From the NCBI GenBank assembly GCA_023402845.1, contig JAEYFP010000038.1, positions 1-64,000 of the forward strand: a stretch of 64,000 nt of DNA, given 5' to 3'. Positions 17,796 to 26,263 of this stretch are shown one piece after another. A model generated the notes under the pieces. That model had not been told where the DNA came from. It was given only the letters and a program-made list of their open reading frames with translations, and ran no database searches. The translations under genes and the position numbers were made by a program. The first letter of the stretch is position 1; the number at the start of each line of letters is the position of its first letter. The DNA is from Bacillota bacterium (lineage in GTDB: Bacteria; Bacillota; Clostridia; Lachnospirales; Lachnospiraceae).

Positions 17796-18626
17796 TTAAA
17801 GCTTGGCGTAGGCGGAAGGTGAGAAGCCTGTTATTTTTTTGAAAATTTTACTGAAATAATACTCGTCTTTAAAACCCACGAGCGCCGCGATTTCGTAGGA
17901 TTTCATATCGGTAGCTACCAAAAGCTCCTTGGCGCGATTGATCCGCAGCGTATTTAAGTATTGGAAAATGGTGGTACCCATACACTTTTTGAATACCCGA
18001 TTGAGATAGTCAAAATTTGTTTCGAGTGCTTCTTCAATGGATCCTCCTGTGATCTTTTTGTGATAGGAGGAATGCAGGTAGCTTAGGAGAAGCTGCATTT
18101 TTTTGTTTGCGTTGGTGCTGATGCCAAAAATCGATTCTCCGAGAACGGAACGGGTGAATACATTTGAAATCTCCACAAGAATTTCAAGGAGTTTACAGGC
18201 GGTTAGAAGCCGGTATTGCTCCATGTCGTATTCATAAATCCGGATTCCCTCGTTGAACAGCGTGAAAATTCGTATTAAGGCCTGCCCGTCATTAATTGAA
18301 AAATGCTTGGGCAGGTAAAGATAATCCTTACGTGAAACGGTGCCTGTATCTGCTTTTTTTAAGTCGATACCGGAAAAATGCACATAGTAATAGTCGCAGG
18401 GACTTTTATCAAAGCCGATGTGATGGAGTCCGGCTTCAAGCAGTAGCATATCGCCTGCCTTCAGCTCGTAGTACACATGATCTTCCTCGATATACATTGC
18501 CCCGCTTTTAATCACATAAAGAATCGGTGTGTCCGGAGTCCGCTCAAAGTGAATCCAGTCATCAACAAATATAATTTCATTAAAATATGAGATTTCCGGC
18601 AGTAGCTCCGCCCTGACACTGAACAT
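17796..18626 (-). CDS. AraC-family transcriptional regulator
   Basis: The 276-residue protein has an N-terminal cupin-like sensing half (YELKAGDMLLLEAGLHHIG) and a C-terminal double helix-turn-helix (INRAKELLVATDMKSYEIAA, then GFKDEYYFSKIFKKITGFSPSAY). GGAGG precedes the ATG at 18624-18626. It is divergent from the GH31 alpha-glucosidase at 18824, so it is likely an activator of that gene and its partner in response to a sugar. The shared intergenic region is about 200 bp and holds no operator I can define with confidence. Confidence 0.9.
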   Translation of the reverse strand: MFSVRAELLPEISYFNEIIFVDDWIHFERTPDTPILYVIKSGAMYIEEDHVYYELKAGDMLLLEAGLHHIGFDKSPCDYYYVHFSGIDLKKADTGTVSRKDYLYLPKHFSINDGQALIRIFTLFNEGIRIYEYDMEQYRLLTACKLLEILVEISNVFTRSVLGESIFGISTNANKKMQLLLSYLHSSYHKKITGGSIEEALETNFDYLNRVFKKCMGTTIFQYLNTLRINRAKELLVATDMKSYEIAALVGFKDEYYFSKIFKKITGFSPSAYAKL

Positions 18627-18823
18627 AAAAATGCCTCCTGCCTTTTGCTTTTGTATAGTATAGCATGATGAAGCATTGGGTACAAGTCGCTATTATACAA
18701 ATTTTATATCCAAATTGCATGTACAAAGAATGGATTATAAGTATACTTTGGCTTATAAAATAAGGAAAACGGCGTACGTATCAGGGCGCCGGTATTTTAA
18801 AAACAGAATGTGAGGAGAAGAGG

Positions 18824-20821
18824 ATGATAACAAAATACAGATTAGGGAAGCCGATACAGACGGGAGCAATTTTACAGGAGCTTCCGGTAGAGTCGGCTTT
18901 GCCGGAATTTTTACAGGAACAAGGAGATGTGCTGTATTGCTGTGAGCTGCAAAAGGATACGATTGTTTATGGACTTGGTGAGCAGATCCGCGGAATTAAT
19001 AAACGGGGCTGGAAATACAAGAGCTGCAGTATGGATGATGCGCTGCATTCGGAGGAAAAGCAATCACTGTATGGGGTGCACAATTTTCTCGTTGTTACGG
19101 GGAAAAAGCCGTTTGGACTATTTATTGACTATGCCGGAATGATGACGTTCGATATCGGCTATACGCATTTGGACCGGTTGGAAATTACCGTGCCGGATAA
19201 AAATTTGGATTTCTATTATATTACGGGAGAATCCGTGCCGGATATCGTCAAGCAGTTTCGAAAGCTGATCGGCAGAAGCTATATTCCTCCGAAATGGGCA
19301 TTTGGCTTCGGACAGAGCCGTTGGAGCTATGAAACGGCTGAAGAAGTGCTTGCAGTTGCGAAGCAGTACAGGAAGCAGGAAATACCGCTCGATATGATTT
19401 ATCTGGATATTGACTATATGGAGCGCTATAAGGATTTTACGATTAATGAGGAAGCATTTCCTGATTTTGCGGACTTTGTGAAAAAGCTGCGCGGTATGGG
19501 AATCCGTCTCGTGCCGATCATCGATGCGGGCGTAAAAATTGAAGAAGGCTACAAAACTTATGAGGAAGGCGCTGCCAACAATTATTTTTGCAAGGATGCA
19601 AAAGGGAATGATTTTGTGGCTGGAGTATGGCCGGGGCGGGTTCATTTTCCCGATATGCTGAAGCCTGAAACAAGAAGATGGTTCGGCCGCAGCTATCAAT
19701 TTTTGCTTGATCAGGGAATTGAGGGTTTTTGGAATGATATGAATGAGCCTGCAATCTTTTACTCAGAGGAGCATTTGCGGGAAGTATTTGATGAGATTGA
19801 AGAATATAAAGGAAAAAATCTCGATATTCAGACCTTTCAGGAATTTCAATCGTTAGTCGGCGATATTAATAACAATATCGGAGACTATGACCGATTCTTT
19901 CATGAGGTTAACGGCAAAAAGGTGCCGCATAAAGAGGTACATAATATTTACGGTTTTCAAATGACGAGGGCAGCAGGTGAGGCATTTGAGGAATTGGTGC
20001 CGGACAAAAGAATTCTGCTGTTTTCCCGCTCCTCCTATATCGGGATGCATCGCTATGGGGGCATCTGGATGGGGGACAATATGTCATGGTGGTCTCATAT
20101 TCTGCTGAATCTGAAAATGCTGCCGTCTCTGAATATGTGTGGGTTCCTTTATACAGGCGCAGATATAGGAGGATTTTCGAGTGACACAACAGAGGATCTG
20201 GTAATTCGCTGGACACAGCTTGGTATTTTCACGCCTCTTATGCGCAATCATTCCGCAAAGGGGACGAGATATCAGGAGTCGTATGCGTTTGACCATCCGG
20301 AGATATTTAAGGATATTATCGGCCTGCGCTATGCGCTGATTCCCTATTTATACAGCGAGTATATGAAGGCTGCATTAAATGATGAGATGATGTTTCAGCC
20401 GCTTTCATTTCTCTATCCGAACGATTCAACGGCCGTACAGGTGGAGGATCAGTTATTCGTCGGAGAGAGCATTATGATTGCACCGGTCTACACACAAAAC
20501 GCCGGAGGAAGATATGTATACCTGCCGGAACAGATGAAGCTGATCAAATTCCGTTCGGCTGACAATTATGTCGAGCAGGTGCTGGAGGCAGGCCATCATT
20601 ACATTACGCTTGCGCTTGAAGAAACAGCCGTATTTATCAGAAGAAATCACATCCTGCCGCTTGCGAGGCAGGCACAGTGCATCGATGAGCTAGATGAAGA
20701 AAACCTGACACTGCTCAGCTTTGCGGAAATGCCTTGTGAATACACACTCTACCATGATGACGGCTGCAGCAGTGACTATGGCAGGGCGAAAAACTATAAG
20801 ATATATAGACATGGGAACTGA
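18824..20821 (+). CDS. GH31 alpha-glucosidase
   Basis: The 665-residue intracellular enzyme (no signal peptide) is a family 31 glycoside hydrolase. The nucleophile D305 is in GFWNDMNEPA and the acid/base D418 in IWMGDN. Several stretches (YGLGE, INKRG, SYIPPKWAFGFGQSRW, MHRYGGIWMGDN) closely resemble what I remember of the Ruminococcus (Blautia) obeum alpha-glucosidase, which prefers isomaltose, so an alpha-1,6/alpha-1,4 glucosidase is the best guess; alpha-xylosidase is an alternative given xylA nearby. GAGGAG precedes the ATG. It is divergent from an AraC regulator and followed by a PanE-like gene. Confidence 0.9.
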   Translation: MITKYRLGKPIQTGAILQELPVESALPEFLQEQGDVLYCCELQKDTIVYGLGEQIRGINKRGWKYKSCSMDDALHSEEKQSLYGVHNFLVVTGKKPFGLFIDYAGMMTFDIGYTHLDRLEITVPDKNLDFYYITGESVPDIVKQFRKLIGRSYIPPKWAFGFGQSRWSYETAEEVLAVAKQYRKQEIPLDMIYLDIDYMERYKDFTINEEAFPDFADFVKKLRGMGIRLVPIIDAGVKIEEGYKTYEEGAANNYFCKDAKGNDFVAGVWPGRVHFPDMLKPETRRWFGRSYQFLLDQGIEGFWNDMNEPAIFYSEEHLREVFDEIEEYKGKNLDIQTFQEFQSLVGDINNNIGDYDRFFHEVNGKKVPHKEVHNIYGFQMTRAAGEAFEELVPDKRILLFSRSSYIGMHRYGGIWMGDNMSWWSHILLNLKMLPSLNMCGFLYTGADIGGFSSDTTEDLVIRWTQLGIFTPLMRNHSAKGTRYQESYAFDHPEIFKDIIGLRYALIPYLYSEYMKAALNDEMMFQPLSFLYPNDSTAVQVEDQLFVGESIMIAPVYTQNAGGRYVYLPEQMKLIKFRSADNYVEQVLEAGHHYITLALEETAVFIRRNHILPLARQAQCIDELDEENLTLLSFAEMPCEYTLYHDDGCSSDYGRAKNYKIYRHGN

Positions 20822-20874
20822 AGGAGGAGGCTGGCGGCATTGCTTATAGCCAGTCATAAGGAAAGGGATATCGT

Positions 20875-21822
20875 ATGGAAAAAATACAAAAAATTTCTTT
20901 AATTGGATTGGGTGCTATGGGTGTTTTCTTTGCGCCGCGTTTGTATGCGAAGTATGGAACGGATTTTCGGGTCATCGCAGGAGGTGCGCGAAAGGAACGT
21001 CTGGAAACAAAGGGCGTCACAGTTAACGGCTTGAACTATAAGTTTCCGGTTATTACACCTGAGGAGCGTGAAAATACAGCAGATCTGATCATCATTGCCG
21101 TAAAAGCCTATAGTCTGGATCAAGCGATTGCAGATATCCAGAATCAGATGGGCCCGGATACACAGATTTTATGTGTGTTAAATGGTGTGGATTCAGAGGA
21201 ACGCCTGATCAGGGAATTCGGTGAGGCGCATGTGCTTTACTCCTATATGCGCATGTCCGTAGTTATGAAGGACGGCACTGCGGATTTTGATCCTTATTGG
21301 GGAAAGGTGTTTTTTGGAGAAAAGAAGAATACGCTGTATACCGAACGCGTTGAGAAAGTCAGGAAAGTATTTGAAGACAGCGATATTCCTTATGAAATAG
21401 GGGATGACATGCTTAAGGGAATCTGGTTTAAATATATGTGTAATATCGGAGAAAATCTGACATGTGCCCTTCTCGGTGTTCCATTCGGCGCATTCCGCAC
21501 AAGTGAGCATGCAAATTACCTAAGGCAAAATGCGATGCGCGAAGTAGTTGCGATTGCTCAAAAGAAGGGCATTGATATCGGTGAAGAAGAAATCGGGCAG
21601 CAGGAGAAAACGATAATGGGGATTCCGTTTTGGAACAAGCCTTCCACACTGCAGGATCTGGAAACAAAACGGCAGACCGAAATAGAACTGTTTGCCGGAA
21701 ATGTAGTTCGAATGGGCCGGGAATTGTCAATACCGACGCCAATCAACGAATTTTTTTATCATGGCATCCGTGTTTTAGAGGAAAAAAATGCAGGGTTGCT
21801 TAATGAAAACTTGATTAATTAA
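20875..21822 (+). CDS. ketopantoate reductase family protein (PanE/ApbA)
   Basis: The 315-residue protein has an N-terminal Rossmann motif (LIGLGAMGVFFAPRLY) and the PanE C-terminal domain with KGIWFKYMCNIGENLTCALL. PanE reduces 2-dehydropantoate to pantoate with NADPH in coenzyme A synthesis. Family members outside pan operons often act on other 2-oxoacids, and here the gene follows a glucosidase, so the assignment to pantothenate synthesis is plausible but not certain. A terminator follows. Confidence 0.8.
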   Translation: MEKIQKISLIGLGAMGVFFAPRLYAKYGTDFRVIAGGARKERLETKGVTVNGLNYKFPVITPEERENTADLIIIAVKAYSLDQAIADIQNQMGPDTQILCVLNGVDSEERLIREFGEAHVLYSYMRMSVVMKDGTADFDPYWGKVFFGEKKNTLYTERVEKVRKVFEDSDIPYEIGDDMLKGIWFKYMCNIGENLTCALLGVPFGAFRTSEHANYLRQNAMREVVAIAQKKGIDIGEEEIGQQEKTIMGIPFWNKPSTLQDLETKRQTEIELFAGNVVRMGRELSIPTPINEFFYHGIRVLEEKNAGLLNENLIN

Positions 21823-21861
21823 TTAAGAAAACTAACGGTCATAATACTGTATATGAAAAAT

Positions 21862-21921
21862 AAAGGGATTAGGAAGCAGAACGAGGATGTATGAGAACTG
21901 CTTTCCAAGCCCTTTTATTTT
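21862..21921 (+). terminator. terminator after the GH31/PanE operon
   Basis: A stem of about 17 bp with mismatches (21862-21879 with 21898-21916) is followed by TTATTTTA. The AT-rich stretch from here to 22095 holds no gene I can see. Confidence 0.65.
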
Positions 21922-22095
21922 ACAGAATGATTTTTTTTTGATAAAATATGGTATTAAATTATACGATTATCCGACAAATAACGCGGAAAATCGATATAAA
22001 TATTGCATAAATTCAAAGATTAAAGGTAAATGATAATAGTATACATGAAAATAAAGTTCAATTTGATATTAAGTAATAAAGTAATTAATATAATG

Positions 22096-22123
22096 TTAAA
22101 TACTTTTGAATAATTGGTATAAT
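22096..22123 (+). promoter_or_regulatory. promoter of the agrA-agrC operon
   Basis: TTAAAT at 22096-22101 and TATAAT at 22118-22123 are 16 bp apart. Transcription would start near 22131, which rules out the in-frame ATG at 22131 and supports the GTG at 22155. Confidence 0.5.
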
Positions 22124-22154
22124 TTATTAAATGAATACTAAAGAGGTGGGCGAT

Positions 22155-22904
22155 GTGTATGAAATTGCAATTTGTGATGACGAAGTAATTTTTATGGAGG
22201 AACTAAAGAGACAATTAGAGAGTCATCCGAAATTTCCTGCTGACTCCAGAATTTATACGTATCAATCGGGCGAGGCGCTCTTACGGGAAAGAAAAAAGGT
22301 TTTTGACCTGATTATGCTGGATATGCAGATGGATAAACTGGATGGCCGTGAAACCGCTGAGTTATTAAGGGAGGAGAGAGGCTATGATTTTGTGCTGGGC
22401 TTCTTTACGGGAAAAGAGTCGCCTAAGGCCAGGGATTTTAAATTAAAGCCAAGCCGGTATCTTATGAAAACAGCGAGTGCCGCCGAGCTGGAGGAGGATC
22501 TTGGTGCATTGCTGTTGGAAATGGTTGACTTGAAAAAGAAGGAATATTTTAATTGTACTTATTTTGGCAGGGTGACAAGACTTAACGTAAGAGATATTAT
22601 GTATATTTCTAATATAAAGAATGGCTCAGAAATTATATTCAGCAAAAGTTATTCCGAAAGAAATCAAGTTAAGAGCTGCAAATGCAATAAAAAAATTGCA
22701 GATATTTATGAGGAGCTTCCTAAGGATAAATTCTCTTTTATACAAAGTTACTTACTGGTAAATCTTGAGTATATTTCTGGATATAAAGGGAATGACGTAA
22801 TACTTGAGAACGAAATATTACATTCCATATCAAGAATGCATAAAGAAACCTTTAAAAAGGAATTTGTGGAATTTCACAAAAAATATTTCGGCTCAAACAA
22901 TTGA
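22155..22904 (+). CDS. agrA: AgrA-like response regulator with LytTR DNA-binding domain
   Basis: The 249-residue protein has an N-terminal receiver domain with acidic pocket residues in CDDE and phosphoacceptor D56 in LIMLDMQMD, and a C-terminal LytTR domain (FSFIQSYLLVNLEYISGY near residues 190-210). This is the AgrA/ComE/VirR arrangement, which binds direct repeats upstream of target promoters. I chose GTG 22155: AGAGGTGGG precedes it and the product then begins MYEIAICDDE. The downstream gene starts at or just after this stop. Candidate target repeats lie at 24289-24319. Confidence 0.88.
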   Translation: MYEIAICDDEVIFMEELKRQLESHPKFPADSRIYTYQSGEALLRERKKVFDLIMLDMQMDKLDGRETAELLREERGYDFVLGFFTGKESPKARDFKLKPSRYLMKTASAAELEEDLGALLLEMVDLKKKEYFNCTYFGRVTRLNVRDIMYISNIKNGSEIIFSKSYSERNQVKSCKCNKKIADIYEELPKDKFSFIQSYLLVNLEYISGYKGNDVILENEILHSISRMHKETFKKEFVEFHKKYFGSNN

Positions 22905-22915
22905 AAAGGATAGGG

Positions 22916-24244
22916 ATGATTATGGATACGAGTAATTTGTTGTGGAATATACCAATCTGCATATTTGAAATATATATGTTTTATGATTACTTTCGGGGAA
23001 ATTTTAAATACCGGAAAGAAGAAAAACATGTGCGTTATTTGATATTGCTGGGTCTATTTACGGCAATGATGTTTGTAAACAGCTTTGGTAATTCTCGTTT
23101 AAATATTTGTATTGTTCCGTTTTTATATATTTTGGTCTCCTGCCTGCTTTATAGAGAATCATTTAAACGAATTCTTTATATGAATGTCTTTTTTATAATA
23201 ATCATGGCTGGAATTGAAATTGGGTTTGAAGTTACCTTCAGTATTGTCTCAGGTGATGCTTTTGTAGAGCTATATGATGTTCCAATAAGTAGAGCTATTA
23301 TTTTCATGTTTGAAAAGCTTATTAATTTTGTCATATTGCGCATGATTAAAAATTATAAAAGTACTAATAGTTTTTTGATGAACCAAAAGCTATATAGAAT
23401 GGTATATCTATTACCATTGGATTCTTTCTTAATTTATAGTGGAATTATATATTCGAAAATGGATTTAGGTCTTTTTTCATTCCAAAAGGGTTTATTAGTC
23501 TTGGGATGTTTTTTATTAGTGCCAATTAATATAGTTGTTTTTTATTTATTAGAAAAATTATCTGAAACTATGGAAAAAACAAAAATACTTGAATTGGAAA
23601 AACTTAAGCAGGAGTTGGAGGGGACACATTATGAAAGGATTAATGAAATCAATGAAGAACATAAAAATTATCTGCATGATGTGCAGCATTGTTTCAGAGC
23701 AATCGGAGAAATGGCACGGCTTGGAGAAAATGAAAGGATTATGGACTTAATTACGGGTATGAATGTAGAGATTGAGAAAATTAGAAAAAAGCGATATTGC
23801 TTGCATCCTATCGTAAATGCAATCCTTTGTGAAGCGGAAGAGAGGGCAAATCAGAATCATGTGCAATATGATGTAAAGATAAATCCGGTCATTGACTTTT
23901 CATTTATTGATGACTTTTCTTTGATTTCTATGATAGGAAACCTGATTAATAACGCATTGGAAGCCGCCATAAAGTGTGAGCAGGAACGTTTTGTCAGCAT
24001 GGAAGCACATCTGTCAGGCAATAAAAGGTTTTTAACGCTTTGTATCAGAAATAGCTTTGCAGAGAAGCCTGTAATTAAAAACGGAGAATATCAGACGAAC
24101 AAAGCAGATCAGGCAAAGCATGGAATCGGAATCAAAAATGTAAAAGAACGGGCGGAGTATTATGGAGGATTCTTATTATTGGAAACTGTCGATAATGTAT
24201 TTATGGCTACATTGGAAATACCAACAAATAAAATAAACGGATAA
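22916..24244 (+). CDS. agrC: AgrC-like GHKL sensor histidine kinase
   Basis: The product of 442 residues has an N-terminal half with about six membrane segments, a short coiled coil, an H-box with the phosphorylated histidine in NYLHDVQHCFRAIGE (about residue 254), and a GHKL ATPase domain with the N-box (GNLINNALEAA) and KHGIGIKNVKERAEYYGG. This matches AgrC-type peptide receptors. Possible starts are TTG 22901, ATG 22916 and ATG 22922, all using AAAGGATAGGG; the choice changes only the first residues. It is coupled to agrA and followed by agrD. Confidence 0.88.
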   Translation: MIMDTSNLLWNIPICIFEIYMFYDYFRGNFKYRKEEKHVRYLILLGLFTAMMFVNSFGNSRLNICIVPFLYILVSCLLYRESFKRILYMNVFFIIIMAGIEIGFEVTFSIVSGDAFVELYDVPISRAIIFMFEKLINFVILRMIKNYKSTNSFLMNQKLYRMVYLLPLDSFLIYSGIIYSKMDLGLFSFQKGLLVLGCFLLVPINIVVFYLLEKLSETMEKTKILELEKLKQELEGTHYERINEINEEHKNYLHDVQHCFRAIGEMARLGENERIMDLITGMNVEIEKIRKKRYCLHPIVNAILCEAEERANQNHVQYDVKINPVIDFSFIDDFSLISMIGNLINNALEAAIKCEQERFVSMEAHLSGNKRFLTLCIRNSFAEKPVIKNGEYQTNKADQAKHGIGIKNVKERAEYYGGFLLLETVDNVFMATLEIPTNKING

Positions 24245-24288
24245 ATGCAGGGAAATTCACGCAATAAAATACAAATTATGTCATGTTT

Positions 24289-24319
24289 GTGTAAATTTCG
24301 CTTCAAATCGTGTAAATTT
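24289..24319 (+). promoter_or_regulatory. tandem LytTR-type binding site upstream of agrD
   Basis: GTGTAAATTT occurs at 24289-24298 and again at 24310-24319, exactly 21 bp apart, with the similarity extending a few bases further (GCT). The second copy ends 11 bp before the agrD -35 box. Two direct repeats two helical turns apart just upstream of -35 is the known arrangement of AgrA/ComE/PlnC LytTR sites. The link to the AgrA encoded here is an inference. Confidence 0.65.
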
Positions 24320-24330
24320 GGCTAACCCCA

Positions 24331-24359
24331 TTGAAATGAAGGAAACAATTATATAAAAT
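24331..24359 (+). promoter_or_regulatory. agrD promoter
   Basis: TTGAAA at 24331-24336 and TAAAAT at 24354-24359 are separated by 17 bp. It lies between agrC and agrD, so agrD has its own start site. Confidence 0.6.
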
Positions 24360-24386
24360 CATAACTAGGAAAGGGGGAAGTTCCTG

Positions 24387-24521
24387 ATGAAAAAATACAA
24401 GCTTTTTGCAATGCTTAATGCTTTTGCTATGGTATTGGCCGTACAGAGCATAACAATGACATGCTTGTGGGTGGCACATCAGCCTAAAGTCCCGCAAGAA
24501 CTTGCCAAGTTTAAAAAGTAG
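24387..24521 (+). CDS. agrD: AgrD-like cyclic lactone autoinducer precursor
   Basis: This 44-residue peptide fits the AgrD family: an amphipathic, membrane-targeting N-terminal leader (MKKYKLFAML onward), a central cysteine C26, and a charged C-terminal tail HQPKVPQELAKFKK containing the P-x-V-P-x-E-L pattern seen after the ring in known AgrD proteins. By analogy with Staphylococcus AgrD the thiolactone ring would be C26 to A30 (CLWVA). The ribosome site is AAGGGGG. No agrB follows; the only AgrB in the window is at 30136. The ring boundaries and N-terminal cut are predictions. Confidence 0.85.
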   Translation: MKKYKLFAMLNAFAMVLAVQSITMTCLWVAHQPKVPQELAKFKK

Positions 24522-24547
24522 AGAGCAGGAAATCCATCATTTATGTT

Positions 24548-24650
24548 AAGAACCTATGCGGAGCTATTTGTGATAAACTAACACTATCAACCACCTTGGG
24601 ATCCAGTGTAACGTTTCCACCAACACAAATAGCACCGACATAGGTTTCTT
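24548..24650. ncRNA. long imperfect hairpin in the agrD 3' region (candidate structured RNA)
   Basis: A strong stem of 21 bp joins 24551-24572 to 24624-24646: 8 bp, a bulged A, 3 bp, an A-A mismatch, then 10 perfect bp. The 51-base loop contains a further 5-bp helix (24581-24585 with 24605-24609). No T-run follows, so it is not a simple terminator; a real terminator lies at 24676. It could be a regulatory 3' untranslated element of agrD, a small RNA, or the scar of a mobile repeat. Confidence 0.45.
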
Positions 24651-24675
24651 ATATACTTTTATAGCAAATTGTACG

Positions 24676-24707
24676 AACACAGAATATAGTTTTCTGTGTT
24701 TTTTATT
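24676..24707 (+). terminator. terminator after the agrD transcript
   Basis: A 9-bp stem (AACACAGAA with TTCTGTGTT) is followed by TTTTATTT. Confidence 0.8.
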
Positions 24708-24777
24708 TCATAAAACGACATCTGTTATTGGAAATATTATGAATAAATTCGATTTCCGGATAAAAACCAGATATCTC

Positions 24778-24806
24778 TTGCTAAACCCCCAGAATTTAGG
24801 TAAAAT
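24778..24806 (+). promoter_or_regulatory. xylA promoter
   Basis: TTGCTA at 24778-24783 and TAAAAT at 24801-24806 are 17 bp apart, about 50 bp before the xylA start. Confidence 0.5.
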
Positions 24807-24859
24807 AAAAATGAAGTGAAGGCTTGTCTAATTGTAATTAGTAGATTGGAGGAATTAAT

Positions 24860-26176
24860 ATGAGTGAAATATTTAAGGATTTACCACCCGTTTCCTATGA
24901 AGGGCCGAAAAGTAAAAAGCCCCATTCATTTAAATATTATGATCCGGAAAGAGTGATCATGGGTAAGACAATGAAGGAGCAGCTGCCCTTTGCCATGGCA
25001 TGGTGGCATAATATGTGTGCTGCGGGAGTCGATATGTTTGGCGTGGGTACGGCAGATAAAAGCTTTGGAGCAAAGACCGGAACGATGGAGCATGCGAGAG
25101 CAAAGGTAGATGCCGGCTTTGAGTTTATGCAGAAGCTGGGCATTTCTTATTTCTGCTTTCATGATGTTGATATCGTACCGGAAGCGGATACAATAGAAGA
25201 AACAAACAGGCGCTTGGATGAAATTACTGATTATATGAAGGAAAAGATGGAGCAGACAGGAATCAAGCTTCTTTGGGGGACAGCCAATATGTTTTCCAAT
25301 CCCCGTTATATGAACGGTGCCGGAAGCACAAATTCAGCCGATGTTTACTGCTTTGCTGCCGCACAGATAAAAAAAGCACTGGATTGTACGGTGAAGCTTG
25401 GCGGAAAGGGCTATGTGTTCTGGGGCGGAAGAGAGGGCTATGAAACACTGCTGAATACGGATGTCGGATTTGAACTTGAAAATATTGCAAACCTGATGAG
25501 GATGGCAGTAGAATATGGAAGAAAAATCGGCTTTACCGGTGATTTCTATATAGAGCCTAAGCCGAAGGAGCCGATGAAGCATCAGTATGATTTTGATGCG
25601 GCAACTGCGATCGGTTTTCTTCGCCGATATGGATTGGACAAGGATTTTAAGTTAAATATTGAGGCGAATCATGCGACATTGGCCGGACATACGTTCCAGC
25701 ATGAGCTGCGTATCAGCGCAATTAACGGAATGCTTGGCAGCATCGACGCCAATCAGGGTGATGAGCTGCTGGGCTGGGATACCGATCAGTTTCCGGCTGA
25801 TGTATATGAAGCAACATTGTGTATGTATGAGGTTTTAAAGGCAGGAGGAATCAGCGGCGGCTTTAATTTTGACTCTAAAACGAGGAGACCGAGCTATACC
25901 TACGAAGATATGTTTGATGCTTATATCCTGGGAATGGATACGTTTGCCCTGGGTCTTATTAAAGCGGCGGAATTGATTGAGGACGGCCGGATTGATACAT
26001 TTGTAAAAGAAAAGTATGCAAGCTTTGAGAGCGGAATCGGCAAGAAAATCAGAGACAGGGAAACCTCTCTGGAGGAGCTGTCCGAGATTGCTCTTAAAAT
26101 GGGCAAGCCACAGCTTCCGGCATCGGGAAGACAGGAATATTTAGAGGGAGTTTTAAATAATATTCTTTTTGGCTGA
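24860..26176 (+). CDS. xylA: xylose isomerase
   Basis: The 438-residue product is a class II xylose isomerase converting D-xylose to D-xylulose (and glucose to fructose). Diagnostic segments include YFCFHDVDIVPE with the catalytic histidine and aspartate, GYVFWGGREGYETLLNT, and the metal-binding IEPKPKEP, NIEANHATLAGH and DANQGD motifs. GGAGG precedes the ATG. It is monocistronic with its own promoter and terminator; no xylulokinase, xylose transporter or xyl repressor is adjacent, though the FGGY kinase at 2547 is in the same superfamily. Confidence 0.96.
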   Translation: MSEIFKDLPPVSYEGPKSKKPHSFKYYDPERVIMGKTMKEQLPFAMAWWHNMCAAGVDMFGVGTADKSFGAKTGTMEHARAKVDAGFEFMQKLGISYFCFHDVDIVPEADTIEETNRRLDEITDYMKEKMEQTGIKLLWGTANMFSNPRYMNGAGSTNSADVYCFAAAQIKKALDCTVKLGGKGYVFWGGREGYETLLNTDVGFELENIANLMRMAVEYGRKIGFTGDFYIEPKPKEPMKHQYDFDAATAIGFLRRYGLDKDFKLNIEANHATLAGHTFQHELRISAINGMLGSIDANQGDELLGWDTDQFPADVYEATLCMYEVLKAGGISGGFNFDSKTRRPSYTYEDMFDAYILGMDTFALGLIKAAELIEDGRIDTFVKEKYASFESGIGKKIRDRETSLEELSEIALKMGKPQLPASGRQEYLEGVLNNILFG

Positions 26177-26206
26177 AATCTATGAGGCTGAAAGGCAAAC
26201 ACATAG

Positions 26207-26242
26207 AATACGGGAAAGATGCATATCTTTCCCGTATTTTTT
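26207..26242 (+). terminator. xylA terminator
   Basis: A perfect 14-bp stem with a GCAT loop (26207-26220 with 26225-26238) is followed by a short T-run. Confidence 0.85.
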
Positions 26243-26263
26243 GCAGAAAAGAGAGTGGAGATT

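Noticed and set aside
24548..24650. Integron attC-like site
   Set aside because: The hairpin has extrahelical bases like attC, but the required GTTRRRY core and its complement are missing and no integrase or cassette array is near.
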